From assembly GCA_932294295.1 (NCBI GenBank), contig OW028583.1, forward strand, positions 2,232,501-2,296,500: a DNA stretch of 64,000 nucleotides, in the 5' to 3' direction. The notes under the pieces are model-generated. The model saw only the letters and a program-made list of their open reading frames with translations, ran no database searches and was not told the DNA's origin. A program made the position numbers and the translations under genes. Shown in pieces: positions 54,020-64,000 of the stretch. The stretch is from Alitta virens. Taxonomy: Eukaryota > Annelida > Polychaeta > Phyllodocida > Nereididae. Within the stretch, counting starts at the first letter, position 1. The number at the start of each line of letters is the position of its first letter.

Positions 54020-55344
54020 AAGCCTTTGCAGAAAAGTACCCCCAAAAAAAAATAAAAAAATAAATAAAATAGCAAAATAAAAATAAATAAAATAGTTAAA
54101 CCTTAGATATATTTATACGTATATTTTCAACTATATAATTAGAGAACCTGTTATTAACTTATTACCTTTAAAATATCATAATGAAGAATATATATTTATA
54201 GACCTGTCTTGTGAGATGTTTACAGTTAGTTATATGGCTTAATTTTTTAAAGAATCGCAATAAAGTGTTATAATTTTTAGTTAAATAAAAATGAATAATT
54301 ATGATTATACAAGCCAAAGTAGTCTAGCTAGAAAGCTCTGAAAAACCACTGCTCAGAGAAAAGAAACTCAGTGCACAATTGCTACATATATATATCAACA
54401 TGGGTCCTACCAAGACAACAACAAGTTCCTGAATTATCATCTTAAAAGTTCACGGCCCTCCTCAGAGCTAGAGACTCAACAGCATGGAGATATAAGACTA
54501 TGTTTGTAAGTAAAAACAATATGCAAATGAGAGGGAGTGCATGTGATAGCTGCAACGTGATTGGTTGTTGAGACAACCACGTGGTTTCAGCCATGTGCGT
54601 GGTACACAAGAAGCAGGGAAAGAAATGTTGTTTATGCCACGAGGAAAGCTGCTCTCAAGTTGGCTTTTCTGAGCTTTTTCTAAATGAATTAAAACTCGGT
54701 CGATTGATTGCACTAGGAGTATTTTGTTTGTTTTATGATCGTTATATAGGCTACTATTTAAAAGTAAAAAATGACACTGATCTATTGCAAAACAAAGTTA
54801 AGTATATAGAATGCTTTAAATATTTAACTTTATATAATTTTTTATTTATTTTTGTATACATTTGATCTTTATTTTATTTTATTTATTTTTTTTTTTGCAA
54901 GATTAAATAATATTTTGAGATGGTATATTTTTTCACATAATATTGTACCTTTCAAACTGGTTTATATAAATATATATTTGCAACGAATTAATAACCTAAC
55001 ATTTATACTTTTTTTTTTAAAATTTCAGCAGCCGAAATATGTAAATCAAAATTCAAGAAGCATTCATTGAATGGAATTTAAATAAACAAGTCAGTAAATT
55101 TAAAAACAGCTGTTGAATAACTTCTTTCTTTTTTTTTTACATATTTTTAAAAATATATTACAATAACTCGGGTTTTACGATTTTCAATCAATAATAACAA
55201 TATACCCCCACAAAAATAGCATCATTATATATATTTTTTAAGGTACATAAACAACTCTGACATATATCTAAAAATAGAAACGATCCGAGTCATGAATAAC
55301 AATGGTAGGTTTTAAATAAACAGATTAAACCCATGCCCTTTTCT
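54020..55344. other. AT-rich gene-free interval
   Basis: A-rich 54040-54100, otherwise no recognisable gene. The frame at 54581-54865 starts with a Cys-rich stretch but has no splice or family support. Confidence 0.4.
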
Positions 55345-55497
55345 TTTTACTGTGGATCCAGCCCTGATTTTTTGAGGGGGGGGGGGGGGCAAAGTTCTAT
55401 GGGAGGGGGGGGGGGGGCAACATGGCCTAAGTCATGACAGAAAGATGTATTTTATAGGCAACCAATGCCCCCCCCCCCCTCACTGGATCCGCAAATG
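55345..55497. mobile_element. GGATCCAGC-family MITE with G and C runs
   Basis: TGTGGATCCAGCCCTGA on the left and CACTGGATCCGCAAATG on the right, with two long G runs and one C run inside. Confidence 0.6.
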
Positions 55498-55699
55498 TAA
55501 TACACTCATGTCTGGAAAAAAAATTATATAACCTCAAACAGTTGCAAAATCACATTTTGAATTAGTAAATATTATGTATACATACAATAATATGCTGAAT
55601 GGATTATTCATTTTGTAGCAACATGTTGAGAACAAACCTTGGCAGGATTCAAGTGCTCGTAAACTTTTGCTTACGAGCACCCGACCTCATTCTATGGCA

Positions 55700-55860
55700 A
55701 CAGTAGCGGATTTAGGGGAGGTATTTTAGGGGGGGGGGTTAAACCTGCCCCCCCCCTCTTTGGCCTAGTACATTTAAAAAAATAAAATTCAGCGGTCCTC
55801 GTAATACATTTTAATTTGTTAACACCCCCCTTAAACTTTTCTGGATCCGCCCCTGGAAAG
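55700..55860. mobile_element. GGATCCGCC-family MITE
   Basis: Left AACAGTAGCGGATTTAGGGG, right CTTTTCTGGATCCGCCCCTG; runs of G and C near the left end. Confidence 0.55.
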
Positions 55861-56227
55861 CTTATTATTATCTTTTTATTCATGTCTGAAATAAAGTGCA
55901 AGTTATTTGGCACAAACACATTTGTTAGCAGATACCTCAAGTTTATGTTAAACCAAGGTTAAACACTATCTGGGAGTCAGTCACCTCTAGGTGTCATTTG
56001 TGAGAGAGTGCTCAACTGTTTATTGAACAAACATTTGAAATTTATTATATTTTAACAGATTTATGAATTAAGTTAATTTCCATAGTTTTTGTACCTATTT
56101 AGTGTATGAATAAAGATGAAATATACACATAAAACCTCACAATTAAGACCATTAAGACCACCTCAATATTAAGACCACCTAACTATCATGAAACATAGAT
56201 AGAAACTAGATAGATAGATAGATAGGC

Positions 56228-56452
56228 AGTGCAGCCCTCTAAGGCAAGTTCTTGCCACTATCGAGGGTTGATGGATGAGGTGAGAGGAGGAGTCCATCCA
56301 TGTTACACATTTACCCCATGGGTGGGATCTTTTACTTGCCTCAGCATAGACACTGGGTACAAGGGACCGCAAATTTAACGTCTCATCCGAACGACATCCA
56401 GCTGATGTTCCTCATGAAGGGTGCCTGGGCCTGGGATTGAACCCGGGTCCTT
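56228..56452 (-). mobile_element. tRNA-derived SINE, 5'-truncated copy
   Basis: On the minus strand it runs from GGACCCGGGTTCAATCCCAG (box B) through CTATGCTGAGGCAAGTAA and CCCACCCATGGGGTAAATGT to a CTTGCCTTAGAGGGCTG end, beside a (TAGA)n run. Same family as 8308-8625 but lacking box A. Confidence 0.8.
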
Positions 56453-56629
56453 CACTATTACACCTATATATTAAAGCTAATAAATTTGCACCAACTGTAT
56501 ATACGATTTTGTGCCCAAAAATCACTTGCATGTGTATATATATATATTATGAAGGTATATACCTCCATGTATTTAAAACTTTTTTTTTCAAGAATTTTTA
56601 TTTTGCATTATGGCATTCCAGTTGCCATT

Positions 56630-57041
56630 TTAAAGGTGCACTGTCTGTCAAATTTATACATTAAAATAATGATATATATCAATACTGCCTTCTTGTCTCA
56701 TGATATTTTTCACCATAACATACCCACTTTTGCAAAACAATTTAGTTTTAATTTACAATAAATAATATAAATATTAAATTTTCATGCCATCAAAAACTCA
56801 ATATGTAAACAAACCCAGTGATGACTTCACAATACTGAACAATGGTGATAATGTCATTTCCATTGTGTTTGCAATGTTTTGGTCTGGATTTTCTCTCAAT
56901 GTATAATTCATTTTTAAGTAATTAATGTCTTATAAAATCATGAATTCACACAAATTTAGTGCCTTGATTAATGAAGGTAATTTTTCAACTGTTTGATAGC
57001 ATCTTAGAAAATTGCAAATTTAACAGACAGCGCACCTTTAA
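56630..57041. mobile_element. TTAA-flanked MITE (AGGTGCACTGTCTGTC), copy 1
   Basis: TTAA then AGGTGCACTGTCTGTCAAAT on the left; AATTTAACAGACAGCGCACCT then TTAA-type end on the right. TTAA duplications point to a piggyBac-like source, which is inference. Copy 2 is at 60537-60888. Confidence 0.85.
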
Positions 57042-57105
57042 GATAAAGTTTCTCAATATATAAAAGATGCTATAAAAATGATTTTTAGAATCAATAATGA
57101 CAATA

Positions 57106-58080
57106 TTAAAGGGGAACTAACACCTTCAGCACTTTACCTCTCAGATTTTAGGTTTGGTCCATTGGAACACATCTAAGCCTATTATAACTTGTATATATCC
57201 ACTGGTAATGTAATATCCTGCATTTATTAGCTGCATGTTGTGAACTACGGAGGCCGCCATTTTCGAGATTCCCGGTGTTTTGCACTCACCAGAAATACGT
57301 CACTGTTGTACTTTGAGAACCAAGTGCAATCTAACTGCTTGAGTTGAGCAGTGTCAGCAACACACCACCGGTGTAAATTGCAATTGAAATAAGAGCATGT
57401 CACTGTTCTTACCAAGTGTCAAGTAAATTGCCATTGAACAATTTGAGACTACATCACATTTCTCTATAATTGCATAAATTAGCCAGCTTTGGTTGTACAC
57501 TGAGTTTAGTATTAAATATAAATTTCTTTAAACCGTGCCAATGCAGTGCACAAAATGCTTTTAAGATATAGTTTATCTATTTATGCTTTTTTTACCAATA
57601 CATGTAAATATTTATTTATTTCCGTACCCAAATACAAAGAGAACATAATAAAATGAGACTAAAAAATAATAAAATCATTATAAAAATAGTTATAATTGTG
57701 AGTAAAAAATATTAATTTTACTTAGTGCAGATCGAGGTAAATTTAGTAGCCAAGGCACAACCACCTGAGTATCTCTTTTATGTAATAGCTCCTTTAATAT
57801 GAGTGCCTACTTGCACACTGTCATCTTCACAATTATCATATAATTGCAATCTGTCAATGTGCCAGATCTCATGGTACATAAGTGACGTCACTAGCCATGG
57901 TGCCGTGTGCAATAATGGCGGCCCCCAGCGTTGTTGTGGATGGTACAAAGTTCACTGTTAATTGACTCCAAATCATACTAAAATTTGACTTTTAGTCACT
58001 TGTATTTACAGCAATGTGTTCTTTGTCATTTAATTGAACTTTTAAAATTAACATGCAAATTTCCTTTAGTTCCCCTTTAA
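57106..58080. mobile_element. TTAA-flanked non-autonomous element (AGGGGAACTAA)
   Basis: TTAA, AGGGGAACTAA at the left and TTAGTTCCCCT, TTAA at the right, 975 bp. The interior has no transposase frame and carries short CAATTGAA-type symmetric pieces. Single copy here. Confidence 0.75.
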
Positions 58081-59010
58081 GATGTCTAATTCAAATAATT
58101 TATTTTACAAAATTATTCACAAAAAACTTTTTACAATACTGCCAGTGCTTGTGTTTAACACATACAGAAAAAAAGCATTTTTACATCCAAAATATATACA
58201 ACTCGTATTTATGTACAAATATACCATATATTTTGCACATTGTTATGCAATAATGCCCACACAATGCTTAGCAACATAACTTCACTATAATACTATTTAA
58301 TAGCTATGCCATATCATATTGAATGCATATTTCATAACTTCATGACTCTCGAGATATTAAATAGACTAGAAAATTGACAAAAATATTATATACACCTCAG
58401 GAGATATAAAAAGCCTTCATATCGTATTTCGTATTAAAAATAACAGGTATTACTTATAAATTGTGCTGAATAGATAACATTGCGTTATTAAATTGATAGT
58501 TAGACACACCCGTTTTGACACCATTGCAATTGTAGATTAAACAAATTAGTATAGCTTTATGTACAAAATAGCAAAATAGAAAATAATTTCTTAGCACCCT
58601 TAATAATTAATTTGCTGCATATACATAGCGACCTTGCTTAAAGACCACCTCAATATTAAGACCTATGTCCCTATTAAGACCACCTCATTATTAAAGAAAT
58701 TGTATTATAATAAATCTTATGACTTGCATGGAATTAAAATAATAAGATATACATATTTTTCTTATTTTGTCATAATCTACATATATCAATGTGAAATATG
58801 CACTATCATATTTTTTCCATTTTGGCATAAATTATAAATTGTTTACAAGTTTACAAAGTGTCCAAAAATCAAAGTTTACGAGCACTTGAATTGATAAAAC
58901 AACATTGTACCCTCCAAACAATTTTACAATTAATGCAATGTCAAGGAAAACAATTTAAACAAAGTTTATAAAACATAACAAGTACTTTATAATACCATAT
59001 TGAATCAAAA
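58081..59010. other. Gene-free interval
   Basis: AT-rich. Isolated units of the 17-bp AAGACCACCTCA minisatellite at 58635-58690. No gene. Confidence 0.5.
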
Positions 59011-59938
59011 TCAACATGTACTAAATTAGCCTTGACACTATTGCACTCTACACATGACACAATTTGCTGTAAATTGACACATAAAATTGCAGTCAAAATT
59101 ATCGTAAATTCAATTGCCACTATTATTAAACTCACATGTCATAACATAACACCTTGTTTACGAGTTAAGCATTAGAAAATTATCAGCTACCACAAGATTA
59201 TGAATGGACATATCAACATGTACTAAATTAGCCCTGACACTATTGCACTCTACACATGACACAATTTGCTGTAAATTGACACATAAAATTGCAGTCAAAA
59301 TTATCGTAAACATCCATAATGATAGCTATTATGTATTTGTTGGCTACCCCTGTGGTTATGACATGTTAGTTCAATTCGCTACTTTTAGAGGCAGATGTGA
59401 TGATGAGATGAGATGAGATGAGACACTAAGAAAACCTTACCTGAAATTGCATCCGTGATTCGACCATTTCATACTATGTTCAAAAATTTTAATTTTTTTA
59501 TAATTTGTAAACTACTATGAAAGTGGTCGAAGCACGGAATCAAAAAACAATTAATTTAATGGCCGCTCAACCAGTCAGACGTGGCGATTCGTCAAAAGAC
59601 TCGCCTGCTGAACAGTGCGAAGGCGTTGCAACCACTTTTTTAAGACCAGCAAGTTTTCTTAGTGTGAGAGTACCAATTATTAAGCCCATGGGTGGTGCTC
59701 TTGACATGCTTTGGCATGGGCACATAGTTCAAGGCACCACCAGTTAATTACCATATTTGGGTGATTTGAAGACTTGTAATTAATTTATATATATATACAT
59801 ATATATTTATATATATATTCATGCATATGCAATTCAATTGCCACTATTATTAAACTCACATGTCATAACATAACACCTTGTTTACGAGTTAAGCATTAGA
59901 AAATTATCAGCTACCACAAGATTATGAATGGACATATC
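59011..59938 (+). repeat. 202-bp tandem duplication, second copy split by an insertion
   Basis: Copy 1 is 59011-59212. Copy 2 starts at 59213, matches to 59310, is interrupted by 520 bp, and resumes at 59831-59938. Landmarks are TGACACTATTGCACTCTACA and AAGCATTAGAAAATTATCAG. Very few differences between copies. Confidence 0.9.
59423..59668. mobile_element. MITE with CACTAAGAAAAC termini, second copy
   Basis: Left end ACACTAAGAAAACCTTAC and right end AAGTTTTCTTAGTGTG. The interior shares GTGGTCGAAGCACGGAAT and GAACAGTGCGAAGGCGTTGC with 19478-19735. It lies inside the 520-bp insertion at 59311-59830. Confidence 0.75.
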
Positions 59939-60536
59939 GCTATGTATACTAGATAATAATTCAGGATAATTCTAGATAATAATTCTAGATAGTCTCATGC
60001 TATCACTATGCCAAGATCGTGAATGGAACATGGTAGCAAACTAGGTGCAGTTGTGTCATAAAGAGTCACAAATATGTCCTATTTAGTAGATAATTGATTC
60101 ATAGAATTTTCTATCTGCTGTTCGCATGAAACTGAGCAGGAAAATTCTCTGCAACAAGGATGGGACCTTGAAACGAAAACATCCTTATTAAAGTTCACGA
60201 AACCTGACTTCCCGCAATTTAATGAAGTGAAGACACTGAAAAAATGTGAAAACATCATTTACAAGTGTGATAAACAAGAGAGTGCCCCCCTAAAAGTATA
60301 AGGTTTCTAGCATATCTTTAAAAGTGCCCCCCCCCCCCCTTATCAAAAAAAATACATCAATGCCAAGTTCACATAAATTACCAAGGTTATACATGCACAT
60401 TATCACGTTAGAACCAATAAGAAATATAAAGAATAACTCAGTAATTTGAAATATGAGTATACATATGTATCAATGCTGTATAACATATAGCTAAAGTCCA
60501 AATTTTCAATGTTATCTGCCACAGTATTAAAGGTGC
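59939..60536. other. Gene-free interval
   Basis: A C run near 60328 lies beside duplicated GTGCCCCCC text. No gene is seen. Confidence 0.45.
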
Positions 60537-60888
60537 ACTGTCTGTCAAATTTGCCCATAAAAGTAATGATATAAATCAATAACAATTTAGTTTTAATTTA
60601 CAATAAATGATATAAATATTAGTTTTTCATGCCATCAAAAACTCAATATGTAAACAAACCCAGTGATGACGTCACAATACTAAACAATTGTGATGATGTC
60701 ATTTCCATTGCATTTCCAATGTTTTGGTCTGGATTTTCTCTCAATGTATAATTTATTTTTTAGTAATTAATGTCTGATAAAATCATTAGATCACACAAAT
60801 TTAGTGTGCCTTGATTAATAAAGGTTATTTATGAACTATTTGATGGAGTCTTACAAAATCGCAAATTTGACAGACAGTGCAGCTTTAA
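60537..60888. mobile_element. TTAA-flanked MITE (AGGTGCACTGTCTGTC), copy 2
   Basis: TTAA, AGGTGCACTGTCTGTCAAAT on the left; AATTTGACAGACAGTGCAGCT, TTAA on the right. The interior (AACTCAATATGTAAACAAAC, TCATTTCCATTG) matches 56630-57041. Confidence 0.88.
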
Positions 60889-61564
60889 GATCACTTCAAT
60901 GGTAGAATACTCATTTAAGAATGATACAAGATACACTCAAAATCACTTGTGCAATGATTGGTCGAAACAACATGTGCTTGCCCAGCTATGCAGCGACAAT
61001 TAACGTCGAACTGCTTATTGCAGAGGAAAAGTTCACATTTCCACTGAGTGTCTGCCCAGTTTACAGCGACTTATGAAACATTTATCATAAGAATCAAGCG
61101 ATGACGCTCATCAGAAAAGGTAAAAAACCACACAAACACGCTTCTGAACGGAACGACCTGCTGTCCCGTCCAAAAAGTGCGCACAATTGACTCGACGCAT
61201 TCGCCATCTTGTGGGAACACCCTGGACTACTGGGAAGTGAAATAGAATTAATTACAGTTAACTTCAAAATTCAGTTACCTAGCCATTAATTAGAAATTAA
61301 GGCAAATGTAAAACGTAATCTGGCCTTAATAGCTGTTAATACATTATACAGTTAATGTGATGCCTCAGGCCAGTTCATTATAATTGAGTAATAGTATAAA
61401 CATGAAATACTGAAAGTACTGCAGTCCTTTTAACATTATCACACCATTGCATATGATTCTAATATTGGTTGAATGTATGATTGCATGGAAAAATCACATT
61501 TTTCAGGTTTTTTTTAAACCTTAAGACATGTAGTGCCTTTCAAACAGATCTATATACAATTTCT
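60889..61564. other. Downstream flank of the PPP1R3-like gene
   Basis: No gene. It may include the 3' UTR of the minus-strand gene at 61927-63000; no polyadenylation signal could be chosen with confidence. Confidence 0.4.
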
Positions 61565-61810
61565 AAATATGAAAGTGTTTTTTTTTTTAAATCATGTAAA
61601 TATTATAGAGGTGTGACAATATGAGAGTTGTTTTTTTAAATCATGAAAATCATGTAAATATTACAGATGTGTGACAATATGAAAATTTTGTATGATTTTT
61701 TTAGATCATGAAAATCATGTAAATAGAGGCGTGACAATATGAAACAGTTTTTTTTTAATCATGAAAATCATGTAAAAACTATACAGGTGTGACAATATGA
61801 AACCATTTTT
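61565..61810. repeat. Roughly 60-bp tandem repeat, four copies
   Basis: TTTTTTTAAATCATG, AAAATCATGTAAATATTA and GGTGTGACAATATGAAA blocks recur four times. It lies just beyond the stop of the PPP1R3-like gene, probably in its 3' UTR. Confidence 0.8.
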
Positions 61811-61926
61811 TTCATGGGTTGGTCAATAACATGTCACACAAAATCAGCTGCACTGAATAATCAATAATTTCCCATTGTCATTGTAAGTTTGTAATTGTTT
61901 CAATGAGAATCAAACCAGCATTTTTT

Positions 61927-63000
61927 TCAGTGAGAAGTCATTTTGAGCTTGTAATTTTGCCCCTTATTATTATCCCAATGTTCTGCTTCTCGTACTTTAT
62001 AGCAAATTGCAAATTCCACTTCGTTTGGCAGGTGACCGACGCTGACGTGGAATCCGAACAAGTCGTAACAGGAAGTGGCGTCTTCGTAAACATAAGACGC
62101 AACGATGTCAGTCCACGTCGACCAGTTATCGGTCGTGAAACGCATGCGAACGTCCTTTTCCAAGGCTAGATTTTTTACCCTCACAGTGCCTAAAAACGAC
62201 GTTCCGTCAGTCTTGACGTTTTCTAGGCTAACGTTTTGCTTCCGTAAGCATTCCATGAAGGTGCTGAAATCTGCAGCGGGTTGCGGAAAGTCCAACCGTA
62301 GCTGCTTGTATCTACCGTGTACGCCGTAAATGTCCAGCGACGAAGCCTTCTCGTTGGCTTCGATCGGCATCACTCTAATTTTCGTTAAAGGCATTCCGTT
62401 GTCGTCCGCGAATGTGACTTTTCTTCGAACTCTGTGGCGGAATTTCATACTGTCTAGTGACAAAGCTCTCCTAGGGCCTTTGCACGAGTGGCAATGTGCA
62501 AAATAGCATGTTGCATCATCATGACCTTCTGCTTCCAAAGTTTGATTAAAATCTGTCAACATTGCGGTAAACGCGCCATTATTTCCTTTATTTCCACCCT
62601 CGTTATCAATACTACCACCGTTCGTTTTGGCGGTAATGCCAGTACTTCCATTGATGACGCCTTGAAAATAGTGCATTCCATTGTTTGTCGATTTGCAGAC
62701 GACATTTTCCCCGCCTTTTTCTGTTGTATCATTTAATTCCAACTTCAAGCTCTCCAGGTCTTCTCGCAAGGAGGCTATTTCTCGATTGAAAATGTGAGCG
62801 CGGCTGAAACTGAACACATTGACTGGAGATCTATCGCAGAATCTTTTGGGGTAAGACTTCCCAGGCGTGCATGTAATCGGTTGTGACGTCATTAGGGTCT
62901 TCTCATCATTGTTGTTGACGTCAGAAACGGTTTGTTTCGTGACATCATCACCACCACAGTCGTCTGCTTTGATCAAGTACATCGCAAAGTCAAACGGCAT
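61927..63000 (-). CDS. PPP1R3-like: Protein phosphatase 1 regulatory subunit 3-like, glycogen-targeting (357 aa)
   Basis: Family role: brings PP1 catalytic subunit to glycogen so that glycogen synthase is dephosphorylated and activated and phosphorylase is inactivated. I start at ATG 63000 (CTGTCAAAATG), because the 16 upstream codons lack an ATG. Residues about 194-197 are KVTF in an RRKVTFAD context, the RVxF docking motif for PP1. Residues about 238-351 form a CBM21 carbohydrate-binding domain: VRVKNLALEKDVRMRFT, then DNWSTWTD, FGFHV, and HWDNNKGQNYKL near the end, the conserved glycogen-binding signature. A short heptad-like segment lies at 73-92 and a Gly/Asn-rich linker at 115-150. The CDS is intronless, as in vertebrate PPP1R3B/C/D, and somewhat longer than those. 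Which vertebrate paralogue it matches best cannot be decided by eye. It is on the opposite strand to the secreted-protein cluster and unrelated to it. Confidence 0.93.
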   Translation of the reverse strand: MPFDFAMYLIKADDCGGDDVTKQTVSDVNNNDEKTLMTSQPITCTPGKSYPKRFCDRSPVNVFSFSRAHIFNREIASLREDLESLKLELNDTTEKGGENVVCKSTNNGMHYFQGVINGSTGITAKTNGGSIDNEGGNKGNNGAFTAMLTDFNQTLEAEGHDDATCYFAHCHSCKGPRRALSLDSMKFRHRVRRKVTFADDNGMPLTKIRVMPIEANEKASSLDIYGVHGRYKQLRLDFPQPAADFSTFMECLRKQNVSLENVKTDGTSFLGTVRVKNLALEKDVRMRFTTDNWSTWTDIVASYVYEDATSCYDLFGFHVSVGHLPNEVEFAICYKVREAEHWDNNKGQNYKLKMTSH

Positions 63001-64000
63001 TTTGACAGATTTAAATTTCACAATTTCACTTAACTGTAAATGCACCAATTCGTGGCTACTGCTAGCTACTGCTAGCTACTGCTGTCACTTCACAGGTAAA
63101 TTCCAAAATATCCAGCAATGTTACATTCAAAAGAAGCTTGGAAGATGAAAACTTCTGTTCTTATTCTGAAGCTCTCCCAATGTTGGGATCAAAGTTTTAG
63201 TTTCAATTCCTTGTGCGTTAAAAAAATACACATAAGTTCTTTTCAATCATCATATACTCATGAGATCTGAATGTCACAATAATCACACTTGAATTATCAC
63301 AGAAATTGCAATCATCACAGTAACTTTTGTTGTCACAGACACAACGTCTGCTCCCCAGCACAGCTGATACTGCACTGTTTTCCTGCTAGTAGGTGACCTG
63401 GATTTTGGACCAGGCTCAGTCGGTCGGCCAATCAACAGCTTTGAACAGAAAGGTGAAGCTCTCCAGTGTGGAAGGCCACAAATCAACATTTTTCTGGGGC
63501 TTACTGCACCAGTTTCACCTGGAAAAGAAACGAAAAAAGTCAAAATAAATGACTTGTCAATTCCTGCGCATTCAGTTAAGTGCAGCGAAGTCACCTTCAA
63601 ATATAAACAAAATGTGTTTTCCAAGCTAAAATTAGAATGGTTGATGCAAATAATAAAGTAATGTGTATATAGTACTGGAACTGTCTTCCAAGGCTGGCCA
63701 TTGTGCTTTGTTTAAGGTCCTTGGTCAGATTAACATAAAAGGTGGAGGGAGGTCTTTTTAGTTTATCACACCTAGACACACATTTACACCATGGGTGGGG
63801 TATATCACTTGCCTCAGCACAGAGCTATACAGCGTACCAATCAGTATAATTATTATAGAAATATAACTTTTGACATTATAGTAAACGCTATATTAAACAT
63901 AATGTATATTATGGCCTAAAACGTTAAGGAAGACTCAAGAGTAGAATTAAAGAGATTTTTAATACCAATTTTCTGTTGTTTAATTAGAATGGCATGGGAA
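63001..64000. other. 5' flank of the PPP1R3-like gene and window end
   Basis: TGCTAGCTAC is repeated three times at 63059-63082, probably in the 5' UTR. On the minus strand TTTCTTTTCCAG at about 63531-63520 could be a 3' splice site of an upstream 5' UTR exon. A SINE fragment (CACCATGGGTGGGGTATATC) lies at 63770-63840. No other gene is supported. Confidence 0.4.

Noticed and set aside
54581..54865. 94-codon frame with a Cys-rich start
   Set aside because: No recognised family, AT-rich drift after about 35 codons, no splice sites or promoter support.
59517..59747. 76-codon plus frame
   Set aside because: Lies in the CACTAAGAAAAC MITE; the same text, reversed, occurs in the gene C intron element.
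61903..62736. Plus-strand frames opposite the PPP1R3-like gene
   Set aside because: The minus frame has a PP1-docking motif and a complete CBM21 signature; the plus frames have no recognisable protein.
63283..63624. 113-codon minus frame upstream of the PPP1R3-like gene
   Set aside because: No recognised family or signal. A possible acceptor inside it suggests at most a 5' UTR exon.

Overview
The window is nuclear DNA of an animal, most likely a marine invertebrate. It has spliced genes with GT-AG introns, AATAAA signals, five cytosolic-type eukaryotic tRNA genes (including an initiator Met tRNA and an intron-bearing Leu(CAA) tRNA) and a PPP1R3-type glycogen-targeting subunit. The background is AT-rich and crowded with small inverted-repeat transposons, tRNA-derived SINEs and simple repeats. 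The palindrome TAGGCCTA recurs, which I associate with echinoderm-like genomes, but I cannot fix the phylum from the sequence.

Left two thirds (about 1.7-42.2 kb): a cluster of small genes, all on the + strand, for secreted low-complexity proteins. Splicing them by hand gives: A (1782-4781, 435 aa, Asp/Asn/Arg/Lys-rich with a recurring DDKW motif and a Pro/Tyr tail); B (9261-13621, 134 aa, Tyr/His/Gly); C (18845-20322, 183 aa, Gly/Tyr); D (21925-23864, 214 aa, His/Asp/Lys/Gly repeats); E (terminal exon 26097-26241, Tyr/His-rich, preceded by four tandem copies of its acceptor and exon start); F (30114-33196, 310 aa, acidic); and the near-identical tandem paralogues G (36603-37496) and H (41208-42101), 297 aa each, with two DxDxDG calcium-type loops and 17-residue Gly/His repeats. 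A, B, C, D and F all break the reading frame in phase 2 after a short exon holding all or the start of the signal peptide. C and D share a GIYEE segment. This points to a locally expanded family of extracellular matrix, adhesive or mineral-associated proteins; that role is inference.

Middle (33.7 kb and 46.0-52.6 kb): tRNA genes Ser(TGA), Gly(TCC), Leu(CAA), iMet(CAT) and Ser(AGA), plus degenerate 330-340 bp tandem repeats carrying nuclear-receptor DR1-like motifs. G and H lie in a direct segmental duplication (36.43-40.27 and 41.04-44.70 kb), each copy carrying a 17-bp minisatellite.

Right end (53-64 kb): mostly small transposons (a TTAA-flanked family, foldback elements, SINE fragments) and an interrupted 202-bp duplication, then the PPP1R3-like gene on the minus strand (63000-61927).

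The most unusual structures are in genes B and D/E. Exon 2 of B is flanked on both sides by arrays that appear to have grown from its own splice-site sequences. The D/E locus holds a 155-bp tandem array in which each unit carries a 3' splice site and a short terminal mini-exon.
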